From Copromyces sp. CBS 386.78 (lineage: Eukaryota > Ascomycota > Sordariomycetes > Sordariales > Sordariaceae), in assembly GCA_030685235.1 (NCBI GenBank), contig MU839157.1, positions 124,001 through 188,000 on the forward strand: 64,000 nt of DNA, written 5' to 3'. Below are positions 34,259 through 45,285 of the stretch, piece by piece. How positions within the stretch are numbered: the stretch's first letter is position 1; the number at the start of each line of letters is the position of its first letter. The notes below the pieces were generated by a model. That model had not been told where the DNA came from and made no database searches. It worked only from the letters and a program-made list of their open reading frames with translations. The translations under genes and the position numbers were made by a program.

Positions 34259-35046
34259 TGGGGGCAGCGGCGACAGGGTCTCGTCGATTATCGGCACGGA
34301 CAAGAGATTGGGCTTTCAGCTGACGTCTCGGCTGGGCGGGTAAAGACTGGAAAGAGAGCACCAGAGGATGTCGTTATTGGCCGGCTAAGGGGAAGTGACA
34401 GATGGATGAGAGAACGGGAATGACGCTGATGATGATGGTGATGGTAATGCCAGATAATCCTGATGATGGTGGTGGTGAGGATGAAGAGCAGAGGAGCAAG
34501 GTGGCAAATATGGCAACTTGACATGGTCCATTTCGTATTGGGAGAACAGGACATTCATTACCAACCACGACGGATTACAGGAAGATGAATAAGACAGCTG
34601 CCATGGTGACCTTGAGGACCGAAGAGGGAAGCACCAGAAGGAGCTCAGTGTTTACTTGGTGATTGGGGCAAGACCTGGTGTTGATGGATGGTAGGAGGTT
34701 AGAGGATTGGAATGTTGTGTTCTTTCCGTGACTGGGCATGCAGCCGTGTTCCTGCTGTCAAAGTCAATCTCGACGGCTAATGGCATCATTCAATATCTCT
34801 CGTTGCAAGCTTGAGGGTGAAGGAAATGGCATCACGTCGGCGGGTAGTTCATGTTGACTGACTGCCTTCGTGCTTGGCGGACGGGAACTGCTGCTTGGAG
34901 AACTGCGAGAAGCGAGGGACAAGTGACAAAGGAAGGGATATTGCTGACGACCTGGATGAGATGAAGAAAGATGCGCTTGCATTTCAAAATGACAGTTCGA
35001 GAGAAGTTGCTGCAGCTGGTCCGCCGTCATCTTGGAGTTGACAATC

Positions 35047-35087
35047 ATGTCGATGTCGATGTCGATGTCGATGTCGATGTCGATGTC
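35047..35087. repeat. hexanucleotide microsatellite (ATGTCG)n
   Basis: 41 nt, about 6.8 perfect units of ATGTCG, inside the first copy of the local duplication and absent from the second. Confidence 0.95.
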
Positions 35088-35235
35088 AAAGGACGGAAAG
35101 TCGACAGTGGAAAGCGACAGACAAGTGACTAAGGTAGAGGGAGGTTGGGAAGGATACGCTTGCATTTTGAGATTGAGACTTCGAGAGGATGTGAGTAGTC
35201 GGTCGTCATCCTGGTGTTGAGTTGAGTTGACGAGG

Positions 35236-35244
35236 ACGAAAGTC
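35236..35244. repeat. target-site duplication, left copy
   Basis: ACGAAAGTC, identical to 35774-35782 on the other side of the MITE. Confidence 0.9.
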
Positions 35245-35773
35245 GAGGCGGGCTAGCCACAGACTACCCCCTTCCCCTATAACCAGACTACCTAACCTGT
35301 TTGGGTAGCAGTACAGGGCAAGGGAGCTGGCACATCAAATATTTCTGTGCGTGCCGCTGAGGGAAGCGTCCCTGTCATTCCAACTTCATAGCGAAAATCC
35401 CCGCCAAAACAGGGCTTTGTAATGCAGACCTCCTTAGCCGTACCTGATATGCGAACTCTGTTGATGGTTGAACGTATTTACGGTCAACGGTCTCGTTGGC
35501 GGCGATGAGGATATTACGTATATGTTCGTTAGCGAGAAGGGTATTTTGAGTATAAGTAGGGTTATCGTCTAGGAGTGCGGCTGGCGCGGCTGTAGGAGGC
35601 TCTATAGTTGCAAGTAGGCGGGGGTGCTATGGAGGGTGGTGGTGGTGTTGGGAAGCTTGGCGGCTGAAAAGTCACGAAATATGGGATTTATCGATTTTAT
35701 GTGAAATCTCTGCTCGAAGAGGTTAGGTAGTCTGGTTATAGGGAAGGGGGGTAGTCTGTGGCTAGCCCGCCTC
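35245..35773. mobile_element. 529-bp MITE with 54-bp terminal inverted repeats and 9-bp TSD
   Basis: The left terminus 35245-35298 (starting GAGGCGGGCTAGCCACAGAC) and the right terminus 35720-35773 are near-perfect inverted repeats. The differences are confined to the positions of C within the C runs. The element is flanked by the perfect 9-bp duplication ACGAAAGTC. The 421-bp interior has no open frame of note, so the element is non-autonomous. A 9-bp duplication with long inverted repeats is typical of Mutator-like (MULE) elements; hAT elements normally give 8 bp. It sits inside the second copy of a local duplication whose first copy (near 35090-35110) is uninterrupted, showing the pre-insertion state. 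It is not RIP-mutated. Confidence 0.92.
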
Positions 35774-35782
35774 ACGAAAGTC
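35774..35782. repeat. target-site duplication, right copy
   Basis: ACGAAAGTC, identical to 35236-35244. Confidence 0.9.
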
Positions 35783-36139
35783 GAGTCGAGAGTGGAAAGT
35801 GAACGGACAAGGATACCACCTGGTCGACAGCTGACAGCGTTGACCCACCCTGCCACCTCCCGTCGAATTCCGGGTGGAGCCAGCAGAGGAATTGCACCCG
35901 TGCACAGACCCTTTCCCAAGGGGTATTTAATATCGGCCCTCCTCCCCTCCTTCTTAGAACTTTCTTTCCTCTTTTTTTTCCTTCATACTTACCTTGGTCG
36001 ACTGCGCGGAGATCAAGAACACCGCGGAGTATAGCGGAAGGCCTGCATTGCACATCGTGGTGCCAGCCGCTATGAATTGTCCTTCGGGGCCGTTCCGGCC
36101 GTAATTTTTGATGTCAACCCATCATCCGTTTCGGATACA

Positions 36140-36183
<44 letters not shown>

Positions 36184-36959
36184 CTTTTCACTGTGCTTGC
36201 TGCCTACAGGTGGTACCATGGAGAAGAAGCCATTCATGTTGCATGTCTACTGGGGGTTTTGTTTGCATTTGTCTTGGTGGATGCTCGACAGTCGTAAATG
36301 CGATTGCTGATTGCCTTTGATCATGCTTTTCCTGGATGAATGCGCGATCACATTTCGATTTCGCGGCCAACACGAACGCCATCATGGAAGATAGAGGCTC
36401 AACCACCTGAACCGCGCTTTTGTTCGGGCAGCTCCCGATCTCCAGGAAAGATAATTTATATTCCGTTAGATCTCGACTGCGCCAGGCAGTTGGCACAGTC
36501 CGGGCTGTGGACGCGTGCAGGTGTTTATGATGGGCAAAATGGCACGCCCGTCGCAAAGCACCAACATTGAAGACGGTCAAGAATTGTTCATTGACGGCCG
36601 AAGAAGGTTGCTGAAGGGAATGGAGGCTGAAAATTGAGGACGCCATATTCTCATATGAAAACATATTTCCTATGGCCCCCCAGATCTAGGTACGAACCAG
36701 CATTTGATGGCGGAGAAGCTCCAAGTGCGGCGTTGCGGGATGCAACCACAGGCAACCTCCATTCACGTTGCGGGATGCACGGGAACGACTCGATTATCAC
36801 GTACGCATACGACGCTGCTCCTTTCTTTCAAGGTGGCCAAAGAAACCAGAGTCTGGAGAAGAAGCATGGAATCCAAGATTTCACACGTTATCAACTGCTC
36901 TCGTTGGCTGGCGGCCAGTCATCCGTATTGTCCGCAAGACAGTACTAAGTAATGTATGG
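35783..36959. other. intergenic, includes a long poly-T tract
   Basis: About 1.2 kb with no recognised gene. The first ~30 bp continue the local duplication interrupted by the MITE. The tract at 36142-36183 is listed separately. Frames around 36188-36664 have no recognisable content. Confidence 0.45.
36142..36183. repeat. poly(T) tract, 42 nt
   Basis: 42 consecutive T. This could be the poly(A) scar of a minus-oriented retroposed sequence or a plain mononucleotide microsatellite. No adjacent retrogene was recognised. Confidence 0.95.
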
Positions 36960-37358
36960 TTGCGGCGGGCGGCTTTGGACCGTGCCGTCGACGCTAACAT
37001 TATAGTTCGAGGCGGATGTGATGCGGATGTGTTTAGGCCTGAGAGGTGGCTGGAAGCTGAAGAAGCTGCTAGACTTGAACTGGAAACATCCACTGCCTCT
37101 GCCTTTACCGTAAAGGGACAACTGGAAGATGCAGGAAGGAGAGTGAGAGAGATGGAAATCAAACTGGGATTGATATTTGGCTATAGACAGTTTGAGTGCG
37201 TGGGGAAAAAACTGGCGATGATGCAGATGAATAAGGTGGTGGCGGAGTTGGTGAGGAGGTGTGATTTTACGGTGTTGAATCCGAGGAGGCCGTGTAAGGT
37301 TGAGAATTCGTTGATGTGGTTCGTCAAGGATTTTTGGGTGAGGGTTGAGAGGAGGTGA
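36960..37358 (+). pseudogene. C-terminal remnant of a cytochrome P450
   Basis: The segment reads DADVFRPERWLEAEEA, then the haem-binding region LIFGYRQFECVGKKLAMM, then VAELVRRCDFTVLNP, and ends WFVKDFWVRVERR. This is the C-terminal ~115 residues of a fungal pisatin-demethylase-type P450. The haem Cys is present, but the conserved Gly four residues before it (FGxGxxxC) is Arg (AGA), one G-to-A change from Gly. No I-helix, ExxR or N-terminal region is recognisable upstream, where only short shifted frames occur. A functional P450 needs about 500 residues, so this is a truncated, degenerate copy. It lies about 260 bp from the end of the intact but unrelated-subfamily P450 gene, in convergent orientation. 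Confidence 0.8.
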
Positions 37359-37617
37359 GGAGTGCCTCGGAAGAGACTTTTGTTGTGACTCTGGAAAAGG
37401 CTGGCGTTTGGAGTTGGATATTGAGAGCCATGGCTACATCTGTCTCCTGGTAGAGAAAGAATAAAGTGAATTCGCGAGAAAGGAAAGATGCCTTGGAACA
37501 AACAAATAACGGTAACTCTCCGTCGAAGGGAGTGCGTACCGTGCACCCCTTTCTACCACAGTCCTACTTTGAACACAAAAAAGAAGAGACAAGAGAAGAG
37601 GCAGATCTCACAGCTGA

Positions 37618-39355
37618 CTAGCAACTAAACTCCCACTTAACCCCCTCCCATCCCTTCCTCTTCTTCAACACCACCTGTCCACCCTCCAATCCCGGTAGTG
37701 GCTTTGCGGTCTCGCCCCTCTTCGAATCACCCATCCTCAGCTTGTTCTTATCCAAACCCTCAATATCGAACCCAATCGCTAACGCGGCCATCAACGCCAA
37801 ATTCTCCGTGAAGGCAAAGTGTCTGCCCGGACACATGTGCTTCCCACCACCAAACGGCACAAAGGCTGCCTTCCTCTGTCTTTCCACCTTCGGACCCAGT
37901 TCTTCCCACATGAACCGACGGGGGTTGAACCCCTCGGCGTCGGCGCCCCAGACAGCCGTGTTCCGGTGGACTACCTTGGCAGGCATCATGACGTTGGTGT
38001 CAGCCATAAGTAGGTAGGAATTTCCCGAGACGGGATCGGTAAGCATTGTGTCCTTGAGCACGCGACGGGCCGTAACGATCTGCGATGCCAGCCGGATCGA
38101 TTCGCGGAAGCAGGAGGCTAGAAGGGGGCATCTGGCGTCGAGACCGGCAGCGGGAATGGTGATGGTCCTTGTTCCCATGTCATCACCTGAAAGTTCCTTT
38201 TGGCTGTCGCCAAAGACGGCCAGTAAAGCTTCGGCGCGGATCTGCTGCAAGAGATCAGGGCGCGTCCAGATCTCGGCGATGCACCAGAAAAGAGTGGAGA
38301 GGACGTTGGTGGTGGCTACGAGGGTGATTGCTACCTCGTTCTTGGCCAGTTCGTCGTCGGGGAGATCGTACTTCTTCAGGAGACGGGTGCGAGCGCGGAT
38401 GAAGTAGGAGGTGGACGGGTCGGTCTCGTAGTGGCGCGCGCTGAAGTAGGGAAGAAGTGCGGATTGGACTTTGTTGCGGGCGAGGTAGGCGCGGCGGGCG
38501 ATGATGGATGGCAAGAAGCCCAAAACGAGAGGGCCCATGTGGGATTCAAAGTCCCTGTGACGTTTCGGTGGTGGTGGTTAGCTTGGTAGAAGGAGGAGGG
38601 AAGGGAAAAGAAAAGGTAATGTACCACTGGGCGTCAATGACTCGGTCATCTTTGAACGGGTTGTATGTTTCTCCCCATAAAGCCTTTGACGTGGATCTGC
38701 TAAGAAGTGACTGAAGCCAGAGGAACATGTTGGGAATCTTGGTGCCCTTCTTGGCATCCACATCGTTCAGGGTATCAGCCATGGTCGCAAGCGTGGTGCT
38801 GGCCAACTTCTGGAGGTTGTCTCCCGAGAGCGCCGACTTGAAGACATGTTCCATGTCGCCCATGATGTTCGGGTGCACGCCATCCTTCCCCAAGAGCTTG
38901 TCGACCGTGCCTTGCTTGACGCCAAAGATACGAGGGACGAAATCAACCATGAAGGACTGCGCGTCCATGTCCTTGGACTTGAGAGCGGCCTGCTGGAGGG
39001 GCGCATCGAAGATGACGTAGAGCTTCTGGCTACCGATGGGGAGAGTTGCGATGGGCAGGTGGTTTCGCTTGAAGAGCTCGCTGAAGTAGTTGACTTGGTG
39101 GTTCAGCAAGCCAAATAGGTGGCCGATTACCGGAAACTTGGGCTTGATGATGGGTGGCTCGGACGGATCGTGGGGTGGTGAAATGGCGAGAAACAAGTAG
39201 GACAGCAGAACGACGATGCCGCCGACGAGGAACTGGACTGGCGAAGTTTTGCTTTGGACCCAGATCATGGGGATGAGGCCCGTGATGGCGGCGATTCCTG
39301 TGTCGAGGAAGCTCTCGACCTCAGCTACCGTAGTGTCTGCCATGGTGGAGGGCAT
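37618..39355 (-). CDS. cytochrome P450, CYP7/CYP8-like
   Basis: Exon 1 is 39355-38625 and exon 2 is 38554-37618. The 70-bp intron has a GTACAT donor, AGCTAAC branch and TCACAG acceptor. The protein is 555 aa. One N-terminal membrane anchor (about 40-58, FLVGGIVVLLSYLFLAI) places it on the ER facing the cytosol. The ExxR motif is ESIR (Glu395, Arg398); PERF-like is NPRRF; the haem loop is FVPFGGGKHMCPGRHF with Cys485. The I-helix reads ATTNVLSTLFW, with Asn where most P450s have the proton-relay Thr. This is a feature of the CYP7/CYP8 group (sterol hydroxylases and prostacyclin synthase-like enzymes), so the reaction may be a sterol or fatty-acid hydroxylation or isomerisation. Two ATGs (39355, 39343) are possible starts. 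No biosynthetic cluster partners are adjacent. Confidence 0.92.
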
Positions 39356-40910
39356 TGCCGTGAATGGTCGTTGTGATAGCCAAAAGTAGCAGCTTCAGGC
39401 CTGGCAGGTTGAATCTGGAACCAGGAAAACATCAAGAAGTTGCACGCGCAGAGTTCGGATGCTTTTTGTTGGTGTCCAGGACCGGTGTTGCTGGAGCTTC
39501 CTTGATTCCCGCCGTGGCAGACTCGGGTGGGCCCGTGGTTGGCATTGTTCTCTTGTCATTGTCGAAAATGGGCATATTTGTTGGCCTGACCTCAACCATC
39601 GCGGCGTGTCAGACAAAGCTGCGGGCCAAGCTGAGCTGCAAGGGCGCAACATGGCGGTAGATGGTTGCGGACATGCCATTTTGGTGGCTGATACTCGCTG
39701 GTCTCGACTCTTGACTGCTGGTCCTCGCGATGTTTCTATCTCGGACAGTCAGTTTGGCATGTTGGTGGTGTTGGGTTGAAGGCTCGCACATGAATGGTTC
39801 TGCAACGGCGTCGGGTGCCTGCCGGTTAGAGCGGGACTGTCCGATTGATACTACTACAACTGAGACAGCTGAGGACCGAGACGGACTAGTCTAGACCGGA
39901 TGGATTGGATGTGTTACCAACAGAAGGAGTCAACGGAAACTGCCTCGAGATAATCATCCGAGGTGCCTAATAAGTATGTTCGCTGATGTAAGTGTTAAGG
40001 TGTACCGCAGGACTACTGCAAATTGCTAATAGCAGGTACATGTGCAACATGTCAATGCATCCATTCAGCTCGCACCTGCTCTGGATGCAAGACACGTCAC
40101 ACACTAACATCAGCAACGATGGAAGGCGCATTCAGGGTATCATGAAATCCTTGGGTTTCCAATTGGACTCAACAAGAAGTCTTATTCACTTGTCCTCGGC
40201 TTAAGGTATTTCTCTTAACTTCCTTCCGCCAGCCAGTGCTCGACAAATCGCCATGCATTCTTCTTCCCACGGCAGACATCATCACTAGTTGGGCACCAGC
40301 TTTGCCCACGCGAGGCATGTCCAGCAATCGGTCTTTTTGCTGTGCACAAGTCGCTGTTCCCAAAGCGAATCCAAGGCTGCGGTACGTATTCCGATGATAA
40401 GCTGCGAGACTTCTAGATAAGTGCAAATGCTAACCGGCGCCTTCTGTTGGAGCAGGGACAGACATCCAGCCTAAGGGAACGAGGCATCTTGACCGAGACC
40501 AGCAAGGTGGGAAGGCAAGGCACAAATGCGCCGGTAACACGAAAGAAGGAGGAATCAGGGAACCAACAACCCTCTCCCTTGAGGCCAAAACGACACCGGC
40601 CATCCAATCGTTACATCTCCGTTCTCCATCAAGTCCACTATCGCTGCAGCTCAACTTGCGCAACATCACAAAGACACATCAATGTCACAGCCCGAAGCTG
40701 GTGGTATATAAACATCGCGAGTCCCTACAAGCAGTGCTCCCAACATTGCTTAACACCAACCGCCACCACCACCCCCTAAACCTCCGAAGCAACACAGCGT
40801 AACATGCCACTGTAGCATCCGGGAACAAGCAGCCAACAACCCCGCTGCAACCACAGCAGAACTGCCCAACCTGGCCATATCCAACATCCATCTCGCTGTC
40901 CCCGAAGCAG
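39356..40910. other. intergenic between divergent P450 and CorA-like genes
   Basis: About 1.55 kb, with promoters on both sides. The frames present are short (at most 110 codons) and unconvincing. No repeat or RNA gene noted. Confidence 0.5.
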
Positions 40911-43768
40911 ATGGATCAACAACCAGCTCCTCGGTACGATCAATACGTCGACCCTCTTCCCCCCAACGACGCCTGGGCTTCTTTCCTGTCCGCGAGATAT
41001 TCACAGAGAAAAACCTTGTACGAAGGCTTTTCGGCAACAGAGAAGGAGCTGGTACGGAAAGAACTCCGTCGTATCCGCTACTTGAGGGAATACTTCGAAA
41101 CTCAACGCCTGATCCCCAACCCCAACAGCGCTCCCTTGGTTGTTTTACTCGATGATTCACGCAGGCGTTGGAAGCAGCGAGCAATACAGAAATGCAAGGA
41201 GGAACTAGCAAACTACGACAAGGAACTGGCACAGCCAGATTCCTACCGCAAGCACCTTCTCCAGCGGAACCGTTCTCTGTTGCTTCAGGTTCAGCAGTGG
41301 TCAACACAGCCAGGCCAGGAAATGCAAAGGAAAGACTTCGACCCGGAAAGTTACATCGACGGATTGGATGCCCCCGACGATGACATTGATGACAATTCAC
41401 GCGAATCCAATTACGGTTACAATGGCTGGGTGATTGTGTACGAAAAGGGGCAAGGTGGAGTAAACCTCGCCCACCCTCTCTGTCATGGCCAATACCCGCA
41501 CCAGAAGATCTCCGTCCAGAAGCTGCTATACGACAAAGTGAACACGCCTCTAAAGCGCTCGGAGAACAAGAACCAGTTACGTTACTTCCATCTCCAGGCC
41601 AACAACATGAAGTGGGTGGAAGATGCCATTGCAAGATACTATGGCGAGGCCTCGGGCTTGGACCGTCAACGCAGCACATTCTTACGTGAGAGGGGGATGT
41701 CGAAGCCCACAGATCGTCTGTCAAACACCGAGAAGCTATTGAAGCGCGAACTTTGGCATGGACAAGAGCGTGGCGGTATCGGTACACATCTTCCACCCCA
41801 TGCCCGCCAGATACGACCTCGCTGTGCGGTCGTCCCTTCCGCCCCACGAACACACCCAACGTTGGGTTTGCCAATGACTCCCCCAAACACAAACGATGTG
41901 GTACTCTTTATGCCGTACCTACACTGGGAAATCGAGAAACGACTCACGAGAATGACAAACGTCATGCGTAAGACGCGTCAGCAGAAGGAAGAAACCTACT
42001 ACATGGAACGCCAAAACAAGCGTAGAGGAACGTGGGGCAGTGTTGTTGACAAGGTCATTACGGCACGTGTCCTTAGACAGGACAGCATACCTGACGACAC
42101 ATTCATCAGCGACAAAGCCATGGATGACGCCCCTTCCTGGCGGCCCAGCAGCCGACTAGGGACTTATCTGTGGCATGCGGCTAAGCTCTTTCAACTCATC
42201 GACGAGGCCGCCGACTGGAGGCTCATCAATGACCATCTGTATGGCGAATCCTCTCTGCACCCGAGACGCACGCTTGAGCAATACAGCAGTTGGACTGCAG
42301 AGGATACCACCAAGCGGGACCGACAGCAGGTGGTCTATCGTGGGACTTGGATGAAGAACGATTTGGAGTCCATACCCAGGGTAGTGATGGTGGACCAGCT
42401 GTGGATGTGGATCTTGGACGAGAGTACGTTTCCCTGCGCATCTAATCGATGTGTTCCCAAACTAACCCCGTCGGGAACAGACACCATCATCACTGCATTC
42501 CCTCGAAGATGGGGCCGTAACAAGCCTGACCCTTCCGCGGTCCATCGAGCTATTAGAGACTACATGGCATCTGTCGACGAGCGCCAGATTGAATCGATCT
42601 ATGATCTGGCTCTTATCATCATTGACGAATGTTCCAAAGTCATCTTCGACAGGACCAAGCCTGATCTTCGGCCTGAGGTAGTCGACATATTCGGTTCCGC
42701 CATATCCAAAATTGTTTGTTCAGCAGCCCCCGTTCGTGCATGTGATGGCGTTGCTGACACACGATACCCTAGGCAGAAAAGAAGACGGAGTCATACGAGC
42801 GGTTCGGTCGTGACGTCAAGAGGATGAACACTGAGGATCCGCTCCAAACCTCCGAAGAACTGCTTCGCAAGTCGCTCAACATCAAATACGAGTGGTCCGT
42901 CTTGATGGAAGCTCAGAATGTCATCGACCAGCTACAAATCATGCAAGAGATATTCACGCAGCAGATCACCATCATGGCGGACTTTGAGAAGGTACTGCGC
43001 GGGTTGATCAATCTGAACCCGGGCTTGAGCCCGCCCGGATTGCATTCTACCCTTGAGCGTGCCGGCTCCCTAATAGCTGATATGAAGGCAAATCGCGATG
43101 AGCTAGCCGACCTTGAGAAGAGACAAGCCAAGACACGAACCCAGATCAGGGAATTGCTTGACATGAAACAACAGCAGTCGGGAATCATTGAAGCGAAAGC
43201 GGGTATTCGACGAGCAGACGAGAGCGTCCTTCAAGGGAGGTCAATAGTAGTCTTCACTGTTGTGACTATCTTCTTTCTACCATTATCATTCTTCGCTACC
43301 ATGTTCGGTATGAACGCACGGGAACTAAACGATGGACATATGACGATCGGCAATCAGCTGTTGCTCATGCGTAAGTGATTCTCACTCTTATGATGTCTGA
43401 TGATTTCAGCTCACACTGTAGACTTAACAGTTTTCCCCTCACTTGGCATTACAATCCTATCTCTTGCGCTTGCTTTCAGTACTCGGGCTCGGAACCTCAT
43501 ATTCGGCGGATGGCGGTCGTTCATGGGCGGACTGCGGAAGCCAGTGGCATCCACCCATCAGCTAACGGAAGCATCGGCCCACACATTACGGAACTTCATG
43601 CTGGAGAAACTCAGGGAACGGGATGTGCAGTACAGTGAGAGTTCGCAAGAGTTGCCGATCCACGAGCATCGCGAAGCAGCAACCGAAAAGAGACCGGGGA
43701 CGTGGGCATCTGGGAAGTTTAGCAGTGGTAGCTTGTCACAACTGTGGACTCGGAGGCGCTCGCAGTAA
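40911..43768 (+). CDS. CorA-like divalent cation transporter with long N-terminal domain
   Basis: Four exons: 40911-42423, 42481-42713, 42773-43370, 43431-43768. The introns (57, 59 and 60 bp) have GTACGT, GTTTGT and GTAAGT donors. Phases agree and give 893 aa; an alternative acceptor at 43409 would add seven residues. The first ~550 residues belong to a cytoplasmic region common in filamentous-fungal CorA-like proteins, with VVMVDQLWMWILDE/NTIITAFPRRWG spliced across intron 1. A long helical part (about 690-790, LADLEKRQAKTRTQI) leads to two membrane helices near the C-terminus: VVFTVVTIFFLPLSFFATMF followed at once by the GMN signature (FGMNARELND), then SLGITILSLALAF. GMN forms the Mg2+-selective pore entrance in CorA. 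It is likely a plasma- or organelle-membrane Mg2+/metal channel. It converges with the nucleotidase gene. Confidence 0.88.
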
Positions 43769-43974
43769 TTTATTGGTTCAATGGTATCGATAATAGTAGT
43801 CATAATATGCATTCCTTAACTCAAGACGTGACAATTCCAGGCGTTGTTGCCGTCGTCGTCTCTCCCTAAACCTATCGCATCACCCAGGGTATCCGCGCCG
43901 CCCATCATAGTCCCCCGACGAAAACGAGCAAAATGCACTTCCATCCACAAATCCCGACTCAAAGCACAACCCCA

Positions 43975-45285
43975 TCAACCGATAATTCCACCCACAATTT
44001 CCAACAATCTCGAGTGCACCTCCTCGTCCGCCGTAACCACACCCCAATTCCCATCCAGCACCCTCCCCCGTCCATAATCGATCGGCCTCCCCCACAAATC
44101 CGTCACCTTTCCCTCCCCCGCCGTCGCCTCAACGTAAATCAGCTGGGCCCCCGCGTGATCCCAGATATACGTGGCCTTGGTCATCGGTTTTGGGATCCGC
44201 ACCTGCACATGTGATCTTCCTCCCAAGATCATGGCTACGTAGCGCATGTGTGAGGAGTACAGCTCGGTGCCGGGGAAGGAGTAATTGGGTACGCCGGCAA
44301 GAGTAGCGACGCGGGCGACGAGGGAGGAGGAGGTAGCCGGGGTGGTTAGGGAGTCTATGAAGTGCAGCTTATCCATCTCTGTCGGACGGGTGCTGGTGGG
44401 TTTTGTCAATGGTGTTGGCGGGAGGAGGTCAGAAGGGGTAGGGCTGATGGGCCGGATGGTGGCGCCTTGGGAGCGGACGGCGCTTAGGAGGATGCCGTTT
44501 GTTGTTTGTTGACCCTGACCCCCCTCGCCCTGAGCGTCAGAGTCAGGGGATGCGGACGGGGTGCTGTCTTCGGAAATTATGTAGGTAGCTGTGCAAGTGC
44601 CGGCGTTGGCTTTCGGCGAAGCGGAAGGGGAAGACGAAGAAGGGAGAGTGATGGTCAAGTTGGGACACCCTAAAACGCCAACCACCTCCCGTCCACCCTC
44701 AATCAAACACAGGCTCACAGCGTATTGCTGCCCGCGCATGAACGCCGCCGTGCCGTCGATGGGATCCATGGCCCAGAAGCGAGACGTGGGCGAGCCTTGC
44801 CCCCGTCCGCCGAAGTCGATGAGGGAGAGCATCTCCGAGACCGTTTTGGGCAGCGCGAGTAGTGCTTCACCATCACCTTCAGCTTGAGAGGAAGCGCAAG
44901 ACTGAACCAAGTCAAAAACCTGCCTCGCCAGAACCGGATCCTCACGCAAGGCGTCGGCGTCCTCCTCACCGATGAACCCGTCGTGAGGAAAGTGCGACCG
45001 GATGGCGGCGGTGAGGAGCGCTTGCACGGCGAAGTCGGCGGCGGTTACGGGGGAAAAGTCGGGCTTGGAGATAGAGGCTACGCTGACGCGGCGGTCGGCG
45101 CTGGCATCATGAGGGTTGAGATTTGGTGTTGAGGTGCCGGATGATGAGTTGGATGGGGATGGGTTCAGAATTCCGGCGAGGACGCGGCGCGTGAGGAGGG
45201 AGGCGTGTTGCACGGCTAGTTCGGCGATGTGGCGCTCGTGCTGGTATGGTGGTTTGGAGGGGTCGGAGATGGTGGTGACTGTCAT
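43975..45285 (-). CDS. 3'(2'),5'-bisphosphate nucleotidase (HAL2/MET22 type)
   Basis: Hydrolyses 3'-phosphoadenosine 5'-phosphate to AMP, removing a toxic by-product of sulfate assimilation. The enzyme is Mg2+-dependent and inhibited by Li+ and Na+. The 436-aa intronless frame shows the inositol-monophosphatase-superfamily metal motifs: DFSPVTAADFAVQ (about 76-88), GEED (106-109), WAMDPIDGT (171-179) and the C-terminal WDHAGAQLIYVEATAG (Asp376), then GKVTDLWG. Two Ser/Pro-rich insertions (about 41-70 and 213-265) make it longer than yeast Hal2 (357 aa). The start at 45285 is the first ATG and precedes ERHIAELAVQHASLL, the usual first helix. The 3' end lies 206 bp from that of the CorA-like gene. 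Confidence 0.92.
   Translation of the reverse strand: MTVTTISDPSKPPYQHERHIAELAVQHASLLTRRVLAGILNPSPSNSSSGTSTPNLNPHDASADRRVSVASISKPDFSPVTAADFAVQALLTAAIRSHFPHDGFIGEEDADALREDPVLARQVFDLVQSCASSQAEGDGEALLALPKTVSEMLSLIDFGGRGQGSPTSRFWAMDPIDGTAAFMRGQQYAVSLCLIEGGREVVGVLGCPNLTITLPSSSSPSASPKANAGTCTATYIISEDSTPSASPDSDAQGEGGQGQQTTNGILLSAVRSQGATIRPISPTPSDLLPPTPLTKPTSTRPTEMDKLHFIDSLTTPATSSSLVARVATLAGVPNYSFPGTELYSSHMRYVAMILGGRSHVQVRIPKPMTKATYIWDHAGAQLIYVEATAGEGKVTDLWGRPIDYGRGRVLDGNWGVVTADEEVHSRLLEIVGGIIG

Larger units (their letters stand above)
34259..35244. other. intergenic with a degenerate local duplication
   Basis: About 1 kb. Two related segments occur, 34975 to about 35125 and 35158-35244 (continuing after the MITE at 35783). 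Both begin GCTTGCATTT and share TTCGAGAG, CGTCATC, GTTGA and GAAAGTCGA in order. A minus-strand frame across 34764-35165 (133 codons, with an Ile-Asp run from the microsatellite) is not convincing as a gene. Confidence 0.5.

Noticed and set aside
34764..35165. 133-codon minus-strand frame with an Ile-Asp repeat
   Set aside because: The repeat comes from the ATGTCG microsatellite; the rest lies in a non-coding local duplication whose second copy has no matching frame.
40750..41892. 380-codon minus-strand frame opposite the CorA-like gene
   Set aside because: Overlaps coding sequence with a recognisable product on the other strand; Arg/Cys/Gly-rich with no motif.
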